From Setaria digitata (taxonomy: Eukaryota > Nematoda > Chromadorea > Rhabditida > Setariidae), in contig RCAB01000126.1 of the NCBI GenBank assembly GCA_003640385.1, positions 62,001 through 126,000 on the forward strand: 64,000 bases of DNA, in the 5' to 3' direction. The notes beneath the pieces were generated by a model, which worked only from the letters and a program-made list of their open reading frames with translations, searched no databases and was not told the DNA's origin. This document shows positions 12,857 through 25,900 of the stretch, in pieces. The number at the start of each line of letters is the position of its first letter. The first letter of the stretch is position 1. The translations under genes and the position numbers were made by a program.

Positions 12857-13650
12857 CGTCAAGATGTATTATTGTTCCACATCAAGCCCTTTTTCCAACA
12901 TCCTAAAAAAACTAAATCACTTCCTGAACCAATGAATTTTCAATACTTGGTTTCGATACAGCGTTGCTCAACATCTGAATATCACAGAAAAATATATCTT
13001 TCGTAAAAAAGAAAAAAATACATCCTTTATGCTTCCGTCATTAGTATCAATTCAGCGAATAACATCCATTTTCAGGCTAGCACCGAGAAGAGATCGAGGT
13101 TTATTTTAGAAAGCTTAAGCATATTATTTCCCCAATATAATCCATCTTCAAAACGATAAATTACACCATTACAATATCTTCACGTATTTCTTGTACAATA
13201 CCGATATTCATTCAATTTGTAAAACAAATACAAAAGATACAAAGTATAAAGTCAATCTGTTTATGAAAATTTAAAAACAGAAATCGAATGAATTCATATT
13301 AATTAATTAAAAAAAAATTACTCTCGGCTTTTGAATGACAATCACAATATTACCTGATCTATTACAATACAATGGTAAGGCTAGCTTTTACATTTTGATC
13401 AAACTTTAGTTCGAAGTGGTCTTACTTCGCTAAATCTAGTATGTTTTTAACTCTGTTAATGCATTACAAGAAAAAAAATATATAACAACTAATGTGTACG
13501 GTAGCAATTGGCCAATAATAAAAAATATCACACTGAATCGAAGGATCTTGAACAGGTCACGTAAAAACCATTCGGTATAGATTTCCCCAATATAAGAGAT
13601 ACTAATCCAGTAGACGCAAAAATAACATAGCAGAGCTAACATTTTCTTGC
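12857..13650. other. Spacer between AP1S and TBCE, with TBCE leader
   Basis: On the minus strand a TTTTTTTAG acceptor-like site (exon would begin at 12902) precedes a short upstream reading frame of ten codons, which ends before the TBCE ATG at 12856. The rest is A+T-rich and unannotated. A longer minus-strand frame at 13436-13720 only overlaps the last AP1S exon out of frame. Confidence 0.45.
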
Positions 13651-15717
13651 TCAACCAAGACCATGGTCTTCGAAGAAACCTTGCGGTGTCTCTTCCTAAA
13701 AGTGAAATGTAAAGAAACATCTAACGGTCATGCGCTATCGAAATCACGAAGTTGTCGGCATAATAGCTAATGCATATCAAAATAGCTGTTACCACTGATA
13801 ATCATTCGGATGTTTGATAATACTGATTCAGCTGCTTCCCTTACAAGCAGGATAAATGCTCGGGATAAATTTTATGTTAACGAAAAGTGTGATACAAACC
13901 TCTTGAATGAGATCCTGTGCTGCAATTGCTTTCAGGACCTGTTTCTTACTTGTTTCCTGTATCTCACCCGCCAACAAGAATTCATCCAATATGAAATATG
14001 CCTTTTCAAAATTAAAAATAATATCTAACTCGCAAACCTGCAAAAAAATGATCTCACATAGCAAAAATTTCTGGAAGTGTCTTTCAAGAGATTTTTGGGA
14101 TATTTTCTCAACAAAATTAAAAATATGGATAAAAAATATCAAGTAGAGATTCTGCACAATATTAGAACTTATAACCTTGATCATATTTAATGAAAATTCA
14201 AAGAACTGGGTGCATTCTGCCGTCTCTATGTTTTCCCAAGAAAAGGAACCTTGCATGAATTACGACTATGGTCGTGACGNAATATTTAATGAAAATTCAA
14301 AGAACTGGGTGCAATCTGCCGTCTCTATGTTTTCCCAAGAAAAGGAACCTTGCATGAATTACGACTATGGTCGTGACGGAAAATGTAAAATGAAGAAAGT
14401 ACGAACTTACACTCCCAAAATACTTATCCAGCAGTTCAACAAATCGATGTATAATTTCTAAGCATAATAATTCATTATCCGTTTGCTCAACTGCACAGCA
14501 AAAATATAATGATGCGTATCTGGAATCAGTAACAAAGATGTATAAAAGAGATATAACAGTGGATGACTTTATTTGTTTCTTCACCATCTTCCTAATTTCG
14601 ATTTCGGAGTGCAGGAGCTACGGAAAAACGCAGCATATAACCCGACATAAAAATATTCCATTAAAACATTAACGTCCAAAGAAATAATCAAAATCACTAT
14701 TTCTGCTTTGTAATGACAACATCAAAAGGAAGCAGTAACAGCAGTCACAAAGAACAGAAAAAATATATATATATAATTGAACAAATAATGACTACTGGAT
14801 ATGGCATGCTGGAATGAGCATTGCTAAGATTAACTTCAAAATACTGTTATGGAAGTAGAGTGAGTTAGTTTCAAGCGACCAATTTCTACTGCTAACCTTT
14901 TGTAAACGATTTTAAGATCCCTGTATTCCAAAAAGGCACACATCTTCGGCTTCCGAGCCAAAATTGTGGTAACCAGTTCTCGAGTAATTTTCTTTTTCAC
15001 CTGCAAATAATTAATTTTATAAATAGAGAATGGGAAGCATTTCATCAAAACATTTATTTCTTGAATTATTTTCTTAATTATCCTTATGTGATCAGTTGCC
15101 TACTCCCTGATTTATATCTTCATTTGATCAACTCTTTTGTCTCTTGAAATAACATTCCTCGACAAATATTCTGATCAAATTTGTACAATTTTATAAATCT
15201 CACTTCGGAAGATTCGCTGTACTGAATTTTTGTATAATTAGGGAATCAAGTGAAACAATGAATTTTGCTAATTAGCCAAAATCTAGTCATAAACACTAAT
15301 CACTTTGAAAGAGAACCTCCTCCTACACAGCTCATCCTATTATCACTAACTCCATCACACACGGTAATCACATAATCAAAATGGATTCTCATAAGCTATT
15401 TGTCATATCTTATCAATATCTATTCACTTAGGTGTGCACTATTACACTAAAAAGAAACCATCAATTTCATAGATATACTTCATGAATTATATGTAGCATA
15501 CCAAATATTACTGAGGAAATACATTACATGCATCCGAAGCAGATATATATCATCAGTATCATCACCACCATTCTTATCATATTGCTAATCATTAAAAAGC
15601 AAGCACAACATATCATTAACCTTGGCATTTATCACTCACCTTATCTTGATATGCCACATACCATTTCTGCAATCGCAACTTTCCCTGCCTACTGAACAAC
15701 AGCATAAACTGCATCAT
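13651..15717 (-). CDS. aps-1: AP-1 clathrin adaptor complex, sigma subunit
   Basis: This is the small sigma chain of the AP-1 adaptor that sorts cargo between the trans-Golgi network and endosomes. Five minus-strand exons are 15717-15640, 15000-14897, 14519-14411, 14037-13900 and 13695-13651, all phase-consistent, coding 157 residues (vertebrate AP1S1 is 158). Conservation with metazoan sigma-1 is near complete: '[20 protein letters not shown]', 'KKITRELV', 'ARKPKMC', '[15 protein letters not shown]', '[15 protein letters not shown]', '[19 protein letters not shown]'. The last exon (14 residues, [14 protein letters not shown]) supplies the variable acidic tail. On the minus strand GTGTTTAG lies 17 bases before the ATG and is a candidate trans-splice acceptor. 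The gene is divergent from the MLK gene, with about 1.2 kb between start codons. Confidence 0.97.
14183..14378. repeat. 97-bp direct repeat across an N in AP1S intron 3
   Basis: Copies 14183-14279 and 14282-14378 flank the N at 14280 and differ by one base (GCATTCTGCC/GCAATCTGCC). The repeat lies wholly in an intron, so coding is not affected. Confidence 0.85.
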
Positions 15718-16922
15718 CCTGTTGCACTCTCAAGCTAAACACGAAAAAGAACTAAATACGAGACAGGCAGTAACACATTTAGCATCGTTCCTGATAATTA
15801 AGCACAAATGCAATCAGATAATGATACATTCTACGGGATGAGGGGATGATTTGTATGAACAGCTCATCATTCCTCAGCAAAAACGATATTCTTGCACCGT
15901 CAACTTCACTTCAACAACCCAGCACCACGGGCAAAAAAAAGAAAAAAACACTTTACCCGACCAATTTCATGTCCCAATTGAACAGAGTTACCTTTGTGCT
16001 GCACGTTACAATGGAGGATCTTGACAGGATGAATTGTATACGATACAGCTAGGATCAATATTGTTTCTTTCAGTCATTCCTCACTTTGCCTGCCTAGGGC
16101 CAGGGTTTTCTTTGTNAGGAGGATCTTGACAGGATGAATTGTATACGATACAGCTAGGATCAATACTGTTTCTTTCAGTCATTCCTCACTTTGCCTGCCT
16201 AGGGCCAGGGTTTTCTTTGTTGTGTTGGTTTCGGAGGACGGGTAAGTTGGTTCCTTGGATCGCACTGAGTGTCACGGGTTCTCTCTTCATCCAGAAATTA
16301 GCAGTTTTTTTCTCTCAGAACAAAACTTTGGTCACATATACAGGAGTTATGCATAATTAAAATGCATCTCAATCAATGATGCGAATGTGAAAGTTGCTTC
16401 CGTAAGGTGCTGTTTGTATTGCTTGTATCAGGAATGAGAGAAGAATTAAATTAAAGAATTGGACAGGTTGCTTTCAATTCCCATTTTAAATATAATTGTG
16501 TTAGTTTCTGTTACGTCTAATGCATCATGCAATTGTTCATGTATACATAATTATTCGATATAATCTGCACTGTGAAATTACACGAAATCCTGTTATTATT
16601 TCTGAAAGTACTAGGTGTAAAGTATTATTCCTTGCGTTATTTTAGAATTTAAAGGTACCGTTGATTTGATCGTTTTATTTGGTTTTATATTCCTCTTGTG
16701 TATTTCATAATATTATCGGTGCTTTCGAGAGACATAAATTTTCTCATTAAGTATTCATGCGTTTGAACTAGGATGGATGAGAGAGCGAGAGAAACAGTGG
16801 AGGAGGATGAGAAAGGAGTTGAGATTGCTTGTTGGTGTAAGGCGAGTTATATTGATAATTTTAACTGTACTGATGCTAGAAATTTAAATTTTTTGCATTT
16901 CTGCTTGGTTTGTTGCAGAACG
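15718..16922. promoter_or_regulatory. Shared upstream region of AP1S (-) and MLK (+)
   Basis: The two genes start in opposite directions from this 1.2-kb stretch, so it probably holds both promoters. A minus-strand GTGTTTAG near 15734 and a plus-strand TTTGTTGCAG ending at 16919 look like trans-splice acceptors for the two messages. A frame beginning at 16773 cannot be spliced to the MLK start in frame (both candidate donors create a stop), so it is treated as leader or chance. The N-flanked repeat 16013-16220 lies inside. Confidence 0.45.
16013..16220. repeat. 103-bp direct repeat across an N upstream of MLK
   Basis: Copies 16013-16115 and 16118-16220 flank the N at 16116 and differ at one position (CAATATTG/CAATACTG). 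This is another probable unmerged overlap. Confidence 0.85.
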
Positions 16923-19900
16923 ATGGAATCACCGGAAACACCGGTTGCTCCAACACTTTTTCAACCCCATCAACCGATGCTGATTGGTGTATCAGGTGGA
17001 ACGGCAAATGCATCAAATAGTGCCAATTTACGGGTAATTTTTTTTTGATTTTGTTATTTTTATTTCTTGGTCAACAAATTTTTCTTTTTCTTTATTTTTT
17101 TTTTTTTTTTTTTTTTATGGGAGGTAGATTTGTGTTAGTGAGTTGCTTGTTGTTTCTATCTTTTCGCTGGGCAATTTTTTCATTTTTTACTTATGTCTTA
17201 AATAGAGATTGAAAAGCAAAGACTTTCCTGTTGTCTTCTTTCCTTCCATTTTTTTGTTAATAATATTGTTCGAAAACGAATAACTAGAAATAAATTTCGG
17301 TTATCCTTTTTTAAGATATCATTCATATTCTAGTGTGCTGAGTTTTAATCAATTGCAAGTTCAATAAATATGAAATTTTACAAACAGGATAATAATACAG
17401 AGGTATTAAGAAGGATGAGGGACGATTTTTATAATATTTGATACGCTAAGATTTTCGGAGTTCCCAAGAAGATGGTAAATTACTTAATTGCCTTCAAAAC
17501 CATACTCAGATCGGCAAATGTCAAATTAGGCAATATATTTTCTTCTTTAACACCATTTTATATTTATTTTGCTGTGACTGTGAAAAAAAAAAATTTCTCC
17601 GAATTTTTTGTAAACAGACAAGATATTTTAATTGATTTGCTTGATTATTTTGCAGGCGTTCGTTATTTTCTCTCTAGATTTTCTCTAGATTGATTTTCCT
17701 AATTCTTTCAGTTATTTTTGTTTCTGATAACGTCCAATTTCATCTACGGAGTAGCAAAGAACTCATCAGATAAATCGACTTTCATTCTAGAAAGCTTTGT
17801 TGCCGAAGTCACTTGTCAGTCATCCATCAACTTCACGTGTGTGTCCCATTGAATCATTGAGCGATAATGTCCCAGATAGACCAGAGATATTTTGTCAGTC
17901 GAAAAGAAAATCTCACTCTGTTGCGGACCTTTTCTCTAGTGCTGACTTTGATCACGGTCAGTCTTTAATATCCAACTTTTAACTCACTATATATTCAAGT
18001 TTAGTTTCTGTAAAAATGTTTTGGTTACTGGTTGATGTGACTATGAGTTATCCATTGTAAAACTAATTTTATGGGGGAAATTTTCACTGTTGTCTCCGCA
18101 TGTTTTTACCTAAAAAATCTAATTGTAATATTTTAATATGGTATAAACGACGTGAATATAATTGTGTATTTTGTAATGAACTGTTGCAATATAATAAGCA
18201 ATGCAGATGATGTTCGGTTTCGCCATGACGATGTGAAACCGCAAAAGTCAATTGTCGTTGAATCAAATTATGATTACACGCCAAAACGGAAGGACGAGCT
18301 GAAATTGAAGCGTGGAGCAACGATCAAAGTGATACGTCGCGATGGGTTAGAATGGTTTTTTTTTTTTTTCTTGTTGGTGCTAGTTACTTCAGTCACTAGT
18401 ACTACTTCTAATTGATCGTAAGATTAGGCAGAATGATCTGACAACAGATAAGGCTACTAATCCTACAGTGCTATTATATATGGTCTTCAGAACCGTGCAA
18501 TGTTTCATGATTAACAAAATGTAAGACCTTTTAATTGAAAACTAGAATCGTAGTAGTGTCGGCTAATATTTAACCCTCAAGGATCAAATATTGATCAACC
18601 AATAAACGGAAGTTAAAAATCGGATCTGAAATAGAATATGTGATTTATTTATATTTACAGAGAAGAAGGATGGTGGTATGGCGAAAAAATGGATGGAAGC
18701 GGAAAGAAAGGATTTTTCCCACAGAACCATGTACAGTTAGCGAAAGGCTTGGCCAAAGAAATCGATCCAAATGATGTTCAGTTTACTGGTTTGCTTGGAG
18801 CCGGTGGTTTTTCTGTTGTTAAATCAGCAATTTATAAAAAACGAGTAAGGATTGAAACTTAGAATAAACGGGATTACAGAAAAAAACGGTTCTGTGTGTT
18901 TTCCCGTTTTTTTAGCCATATAAATCGATGGGAAAATTGTCATGTAACTGAGGTCGTTAATCTTCGAATCAGCTTTGCTTTAGTTTGTCGTTCAAACAAA
19001 TTTTAATTATTGAAGATTGAAAGTAGTTTTTCTCTTTGTGCACATCTCATCATCTTTCATTTATAAATTTTAAGCTTAATATCGTAATATCAAAATTCTG
19101 ATATGGTGCATTGAAATTACTCGAATCCATAGTTTCATTCATTTTAAACTCGTTTTATCTCACTTCCTTTTTGCAGGAAGTGGCTGTAAAAATTCCTCAT
19201 TCAAAGTTCAGTAAAAAGGAAATATTAGAAGGTAAGCAAACTGGTCGAATTTGAAGGTTTGACCCAATTTTTGCTAAGTAATGCTTTTTATACTAATATG
19301 TAGAATTCAGAAAAAAAAAAAAATAAAGGCATGCAGTTTGTATCCATTATTTGGTTCCTGATACTGCGGATTATTAATTAATGAATGTACTGTTTCTGTT
19401 AAAGCAGAAAAANTATAAATAGCCTTGTTTCTACGCTTCACTATATCTTAAAAAATTTTATTAACTGTAGGTTTCTGTTCAAAGCAGAAAAAGTAGGGAG
19501 GGAAGGGGTGAGGAGAGGAGATTCATGACAGCAANCTGTTAAAGCAGAAAAAGTAGGGAGGGAAGGGGTGAGGAGAGGAGATTCATGACAGCAAGTAAAT
19601 TTCGCTTGTAGGAAATGATGGAATGTAGTTGTCATCATCCGTTAAAATTTTCGGGATAATCATAGTCTTAATATTTTAGCAGTACGAGAGGAAGCTAGTA
19701 TTTTCCAAATGTTGGATCATGGAAATATTGTCGAAATGTATGGCGTTATTGTTGGGGATGAACCAGCATTAGTTCTGGAGCTTTGTCGAGGTTATTTCAA
19801 GCTTTACCTTGCACATTTCTTTTTTTTTTTTTTTTTGAAAGCCAAAATTTTTGTGACAAATTTATCAGCGACAAAAGAAGGTTAGCGAAAAAGGAAAAAA

Positions 19901-22900
19901 AAAAAAAGAGCTGAATTAGACTCCAAACGACTCTTTGAACTGTGCTGCTTTTCATACTGTATTTTTTATTTCAATACAGTTCCTTATGAGATTATTACTA
20001 TTTTGGAGTGACGATATATATATATATATATTGGTTATATATATAATAGTAATAAAATTTATATAAATTCATTCAGATTCACTGGCAAAAATATGTTCAA
20101 GTAAGAAGAATATATCGCTTTCGGAAGAAATTATCAGCAATTGGGGTATTCAGGTTGCTCGTGGAATGAGCTATCTACATAGCTTGAATGTTCTTCATAG
20201 GGATTTAAAAGCGGCCAATGGTAATTTCTTTTTAGTGGAGAAATTCTTCCTTATCTAATCATAATTAGGGAGAATGTGAATTTTTTGGTAATCTTATTTG
20301 ATTAGCTTAAATTTCCTATTATAACTTAATACTGCATTGTTTGACGAAATGCTAAAGTGCAATGTAGCAAACTAGGTCCTTCCCGTCCGTAAAAGTCTCC
20401 TGGACAAACAGGATTAGCTACATTATTATTAAAATTGTTTTGTGTTTCATTTGTGCTATATTCTAAATTATAATTAACTGTGTTACGGTACACATTTTCC
20501 GTGAATTCGAGGATTTCCGCAACACAAGTGATGGCAAAAGTGAAGTCATAGAAGCATTTTTGTGCACCTTGAATGACTTCTTTACATACTGTAATTCCGC
20601 ATTTTCTTGGTCGTTACTTTTTTTTTTTTTTTTTTTTTTTTTTGTGAGTTAATCATGTTAAGTTTCAGTTCTAATCAAAGAAAAAGTCTGCGATTGTTTA
20701 TTGAATGTAGAAGTAAGCGCTGATGAGCAGTTAGCTCATTCACTCCAGGCAAGAAATGGTGTCTGCCAAAAATGTGGTGGTTCAGCATTAAACTGTCTTA
20801 CTTTAAAAATTGCCGATCTCGGCTTGTCAAAGAAGTTGAGAGTTGCTGACTGTAGGTAGGATTTTATTTAAAATCCCGAAAATCATAAAGACCAAATTTA
20901 ATGAATTTAATCATTAATAATTTGCTAAAGTGAAGTAAGTTTGTTCAATGTGAGCCATGAAAAGCTTTTATCAAATAGACCTATGAACATTTAACATTTC
21001 CGAATGAATTCCTTCCTTTCCAGAATGAGTGTTGTTGGTACAGTACCGTATCTTGCACCAGAAGTAATCCGTGATCGCAAGTGTTCCAAAGCTATGGATG
21101 TTTGGAGTTTTGGCCTTGTCCTTTGGGAGGTATTGACTGGCGCAACACCTTTTGAGGGCTTAGGGCCGGGTGCCGTGCAATTACAGGTCCAGTTTTCCAT
21201 GGCGATATTTATATTGTAATAATGTCATTTTATAAACAAGTCTATAAACTGCAGCTAAACCAATCTGTTTTTAGATCGGTACATTCGTGAAACAAAAAAT
21301 CCCATCTTCTTGTCCATCAGATTTGCGACTTATAATTGAAAGTTGTTGGCGTGATGATCCATTAGAAAGGCCAACCTTCAAAGAGTTAATTATCGAATTA
21401 GAAAGATTTGGCGATAAGTTTCGGACAACGGATCCGCATGATCAGACGGTAATATCTTACGAATTCTTTCTGGAACGTCTACATTTTGATTTCCAGTGAA
21501 ACCGTCTCTAATTTGAATAATGTTGAACGACGTGTCTGTGATAGTCTCATTAAATGGACTAAGTGGAGCGGTATGGTGACCAACACTTTTCCTTCGAGAG
21601 CGTGCATTTACGATTTTTCTTAGATAAAATTACTGACATATTCTACTTTAATTAAATTAGTTGATTGCTAGAAAGCTGATATTATTGCTTGCTGTCTGTT
21701 TAGTTTTTGGAAAACAGCTTGAACACGCTGCGGAAAAGTATGATGGAAGAAATATCATCGATTGCAAGCGAGATAGCTCGAAAAGCAGAGGAATTACAGA
21801 AGCGAGAAGAAAAGTTAGCTTTTGAAAATCGTGTTTTCTCTTCTTTTTTCAAAGATATCAAAGAGAAATTAATATCGGCATCTTTTGCAGTCATATTTTT
21901 GCAGCTTAAAAAAAGGTGAAAGAGAGTTGAAGCTTAAGACGATGATTTTTGAGTTGCAACAGACCTTGTCAGAGAGGCCTCCAAAGGAAAAACCACAGCC
22001 ACCAAAAAGACGACAGCATCTAAAATGCGAAGATATTTCTAAACCTTACGGTTAGTTTCCATGTGGTAATTTCCTAATTCTTTGCGTGTTTAGTGTTATT
22101 TCAGTAACATAATTCAGATTTATTGCATCATATTGCTAAGGAAAATATAAGGTTTATTTTTAGATTTGAAAACTGAGATTTCATTAACAAAGAATATGCA
22201 AATGATCAATTGTAAGTCTTTTATTATTGTTATTTTTTTTTTTATATTTCATCCTGACATTACAAAATTCAAAAAATTTTTTTGCTTGAGCTGATCTCTG
22301 TTGTGAAATATTTGGTGCTTTACCGTTGTTTCATTTGCTTTGTATTTGGATATAAACTGTATAAGATTTTGTGCAACAAAAACGCCACAGCTTTTCTTCG
22401 TGTCATTGTGTTGATATGAATAGTGCTAATTTTCGGCAATATCATTAAAAAAAAAAAGCATTGTTGGGCGCTCATTTAATGGACGCAGTAGAGGTTTATA
22501 GTCATGTATGTGCTGTTGGAAATTGTGTTTGTTATTCGTGAATTTGTATTTTTAGCACTTGATAGAAATGCTGGAGCAGAAACGGCTGTACACGATGTCG
22601 CTGTGAATGGTTCAGTGGATCAGTTATCTGTGATGTCGAGTACGAAGCATATCGTTGACAGTGCCTGTTTAGGATTTGCTACACTTCCACGAATCCCGAA
22701 AAAGCTTACAGTAAAAAATGAGAACTTCGACTGTATTGAACGTCACCCAGTGCATCAACGTGTGCCATCAAAGAGCACGCCCGATTTGTTAAAGCTTTAT
22801 CGTCTGCCAGCCCATAGCGCAAGTCCCAAACTAAAGCGTGTGAACGCTTGTAAAGTGAAACGTGATTCGGCTCGTACTAGTGCTGAGGAAGACGTTGATG

Positions 22901-25900
22901 AACGTTGTGTAGAAGTAATAAATGATAAAGGTTGGTAGACTGTACCTTTATTCCTATTATATGCTGGGAATTATTGGCAGTTTCTGGAAAAATGTGGATG
23001 CATGCACGATGTCTTTTCTCTTTTTTTATTCATTTCTAATTGTTGTGTTGTATGTTTAATAGGCTGAACATTAAGATAATTGGAAGTGGTAAATCAGAGA
23101 ATAAAGATTGTCAGGAGACAAGAATTCGGTGCATCAGCATGCTTATAAAAATTCTAAATCTTTAGTTCTAATTTTTGCCTTTTGTGATCTTTAGAGCTTG
23201 TTAAGAGCTAATCGTGAAAACAAAAGCTCTTTCCTTATTCCAGATTTGGAAAGTCTTCTTGAAATTGCTCCTCAGCATCAAGCCCCAAAATCTAAAACTT
23301 TCTTGGATCATTTGGCAACGCCAAGGCGTGTTGTTCAGTTACCACCACCAGCAAAAAAGTTGGCTGCTGATCAACATGTTAGGCAGGTTTTTTTGTCTTG
23401 ATATATATTTTGAATGAGCTTTATCGTATTTGACTTTATCGAAACTTCCATGGAGAGAAAGTGAGCAGATGGATCATTTTATTCTTATTGCATTTTTTCA
23501 TTTTGCAAGAAAGTAATAGCGCCTTCAGTGTAGTTCAGTTTTCTTTTTTGGAACATACAAATACACTTATATCTTTCTGTATTATTCAGGTCCAGTTCAA
23601 CAGCTGATGAGCGGCCACGATCCAAAATCAGCAAAGAAGAAGATCGTGGATTCTTTCGTAATATATTCAAACGTGATCGAAATGGTAAGTATGGTATTTT
23701 TTAGAATTTTATAAACTTCAAATTATTTTTAGGTTTAATAATTGTGCGGTAGCAGTATAGGTGATAACTTAAGGATGATTATATAACCGTATAAAGGAGA
23801 TGGTAAATTTACATTGGGATCATTTTCAACACTATATTTTTGCATTTTAGTTTTGCCTTAATTTATATAGAAGCTGATACAAGTGCATTGTTCATACGAA
23901 CCCCAATTTGAAGATATGTAATCTACATAATTAAATATATATGCCTACATTTAAAATGTCAGGATTCTCTAATGCCCTTTGTTCGAAAATTCAAAGGATC
24001 TTCTTTTCACTAGCTAAAGGAAATAAGCGCTTCAGATCTAATGAATATGCTTTACTGAGGATTTGCTCGATATTCATTTTTGTTTTGTAGGACAAATGGG
24101 TGGAACGTTGCCGAAACCAGTGATTGCGTTATCCCCTTTAGGCCCATCTACTGTCGGATCATCCACTATTTTGAAAGTAAGTATGATTTTAAAAGGTACA
24201 AATAAAGACAAAGATTCTTCTGTTACAGCCTGCTAAATGGATTCTGTTTGTTTTGCATTCTTATAATAAAATTTAATCATTTTTGTGATTTCATATACAA
24301 GAATTAGTTTGTTAGCACTAATTTACATGCAGTAACTTCAGAGAAAATCGTTGAATTAGTTGCAGAGTATGACACCATCAAAACATACTCGGATGAAAAG
24401 CCCAACGAAGCCATCACCTTCAAAGGCTGGGAAGTAAGTTGTTCCATAGTATAGCTCTGCTAAGTTCCTTTTTCCCCAGCCTACTTTTTTCCTATGCTGA
24501 TTGATTTAATGTATAGTTTCCAATTTCTTTTTTAGCTAACAAGTAGCACTAATATAGCACTAATTTTTCTGTAGTTCACTAAAAAATCTGGTGAAGTAAT
24601 GAAAAACGCAAAGGTGGTTTTGATTGCTTTTGTTTCAGGAAGAAAAAGTATTCAGTTGATGCTCAAGGTGGCAAGTATGACTTAACTGAAAATTCGAAGT
24701 AAATTTATGCTTTAATTGAGGAAATTGTTATGTTATAGCTTGAAATCTTTGAAAGCTTAAATCATTTGGGGATAACATTTGTGTGTCTTAATCAAAGATT
24801 CCTTCCAGAACATTTGTGAAGCGTGGTGAACGGCGAATTAGTGGAACTCCATCACAAACTAGTGCTGTATATCCGATTAGCAGTAGCCCAGTGTCGGTAT
24901 ATTCTTCTACTGATGAGTTATTTTGCGGAAAGAGAGCACCATACGAAAAATTATCAGAAGCATCGGATTCAGGGATGATTGAGAATCCTTTATATATCCC
25001 GCCGAAAAGTTTTTCACCACGTGATCGAGCATGCACATCTGCATCCCGTAACCTTTTTAGGTCGGCTTTGTTTCTTATTCTGAACCTTCCGCAAATTAAA
25101 GTCAATTTAAAAAATTGCTTTGCAGCATGCGTCTACTTTTGGATAACTTTTGCTATTAAATTTATTTCATTATGATCAAAGCTCTGTTCTTTTCTTTTTC
25201 GTTTTTTTTTTTTTTTGATTCTAATCACTTATTTTAGCGGAACTCGTTTGCGTACCTCTAGAAGTCCTTCATCTGTCCATACTTCGTGTGATGACCGTTT
25301 CAGTAACAGTGCTCTAGGGTTAATCGAAAATCTTTCTTATAAACCACCGATTGAAATGAAAGGCTCACGCAGTACTGCGACACAAAGTAAGCTGTTTGTA
25401 TTTTTTTATAAACGATAACTAAAGGCCTTTTCATTAAAAGGAAAAAATGCAACAGAGGGGACACATTAAATAAATAATTTGCCCTGAAGTGAAGAACCGT
25501 CGCATTTATAGTGGTCGTATCAGTTATAGACGTTTTAACGAAATCGACCATTCCTTAATGGTGTAGTTTGAGGAGTTGTTTTCCCAGTCAGAAAACTTTT
25601 TATAAATGCAGCATGCAATAACTGAAAGATTGTTTTTAAAAAGATCTCTCTATGATATTTGTTTATGAATGAAAATTTTTTTTTTTTTTTTTTTCAGTAA
25701 CCTTAGATAGTCCTGTTGAAGGTGGCATCGATCTGAATGTTACGAAACGTTCGTATAATTCACCTGATAGCGAAAGTGGTTTGTTTGCAATAACATTCTA
25801 ACTGCTTCTTTTATTTATATAACATTCTAACTGCTGCTTTTAATTTATACACATTCGGTTATGTTGCCAAATCTAAGTATTTATTATATAATTCTCTGAT

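Noticed and set aside
13436..13720. Minus-strand 94-codon frame resembling a small membrane protein
   Set aside because: Its first part overlaps the last AP1S exon (13695-13651) in another frame, and that exon gives the expected sigma tail in phase. The rest is A+T-rich DNA that naturally yields Phe/Ile/Leu.
16773..16900. Possible first coding exon of MLK starting at 16773
   Set aside because: Both candidate donors (GTGTAA and GTAAGG) create a stop when joined to the exon at 16920, whereas 16923 lies four bases after a good acceptor.
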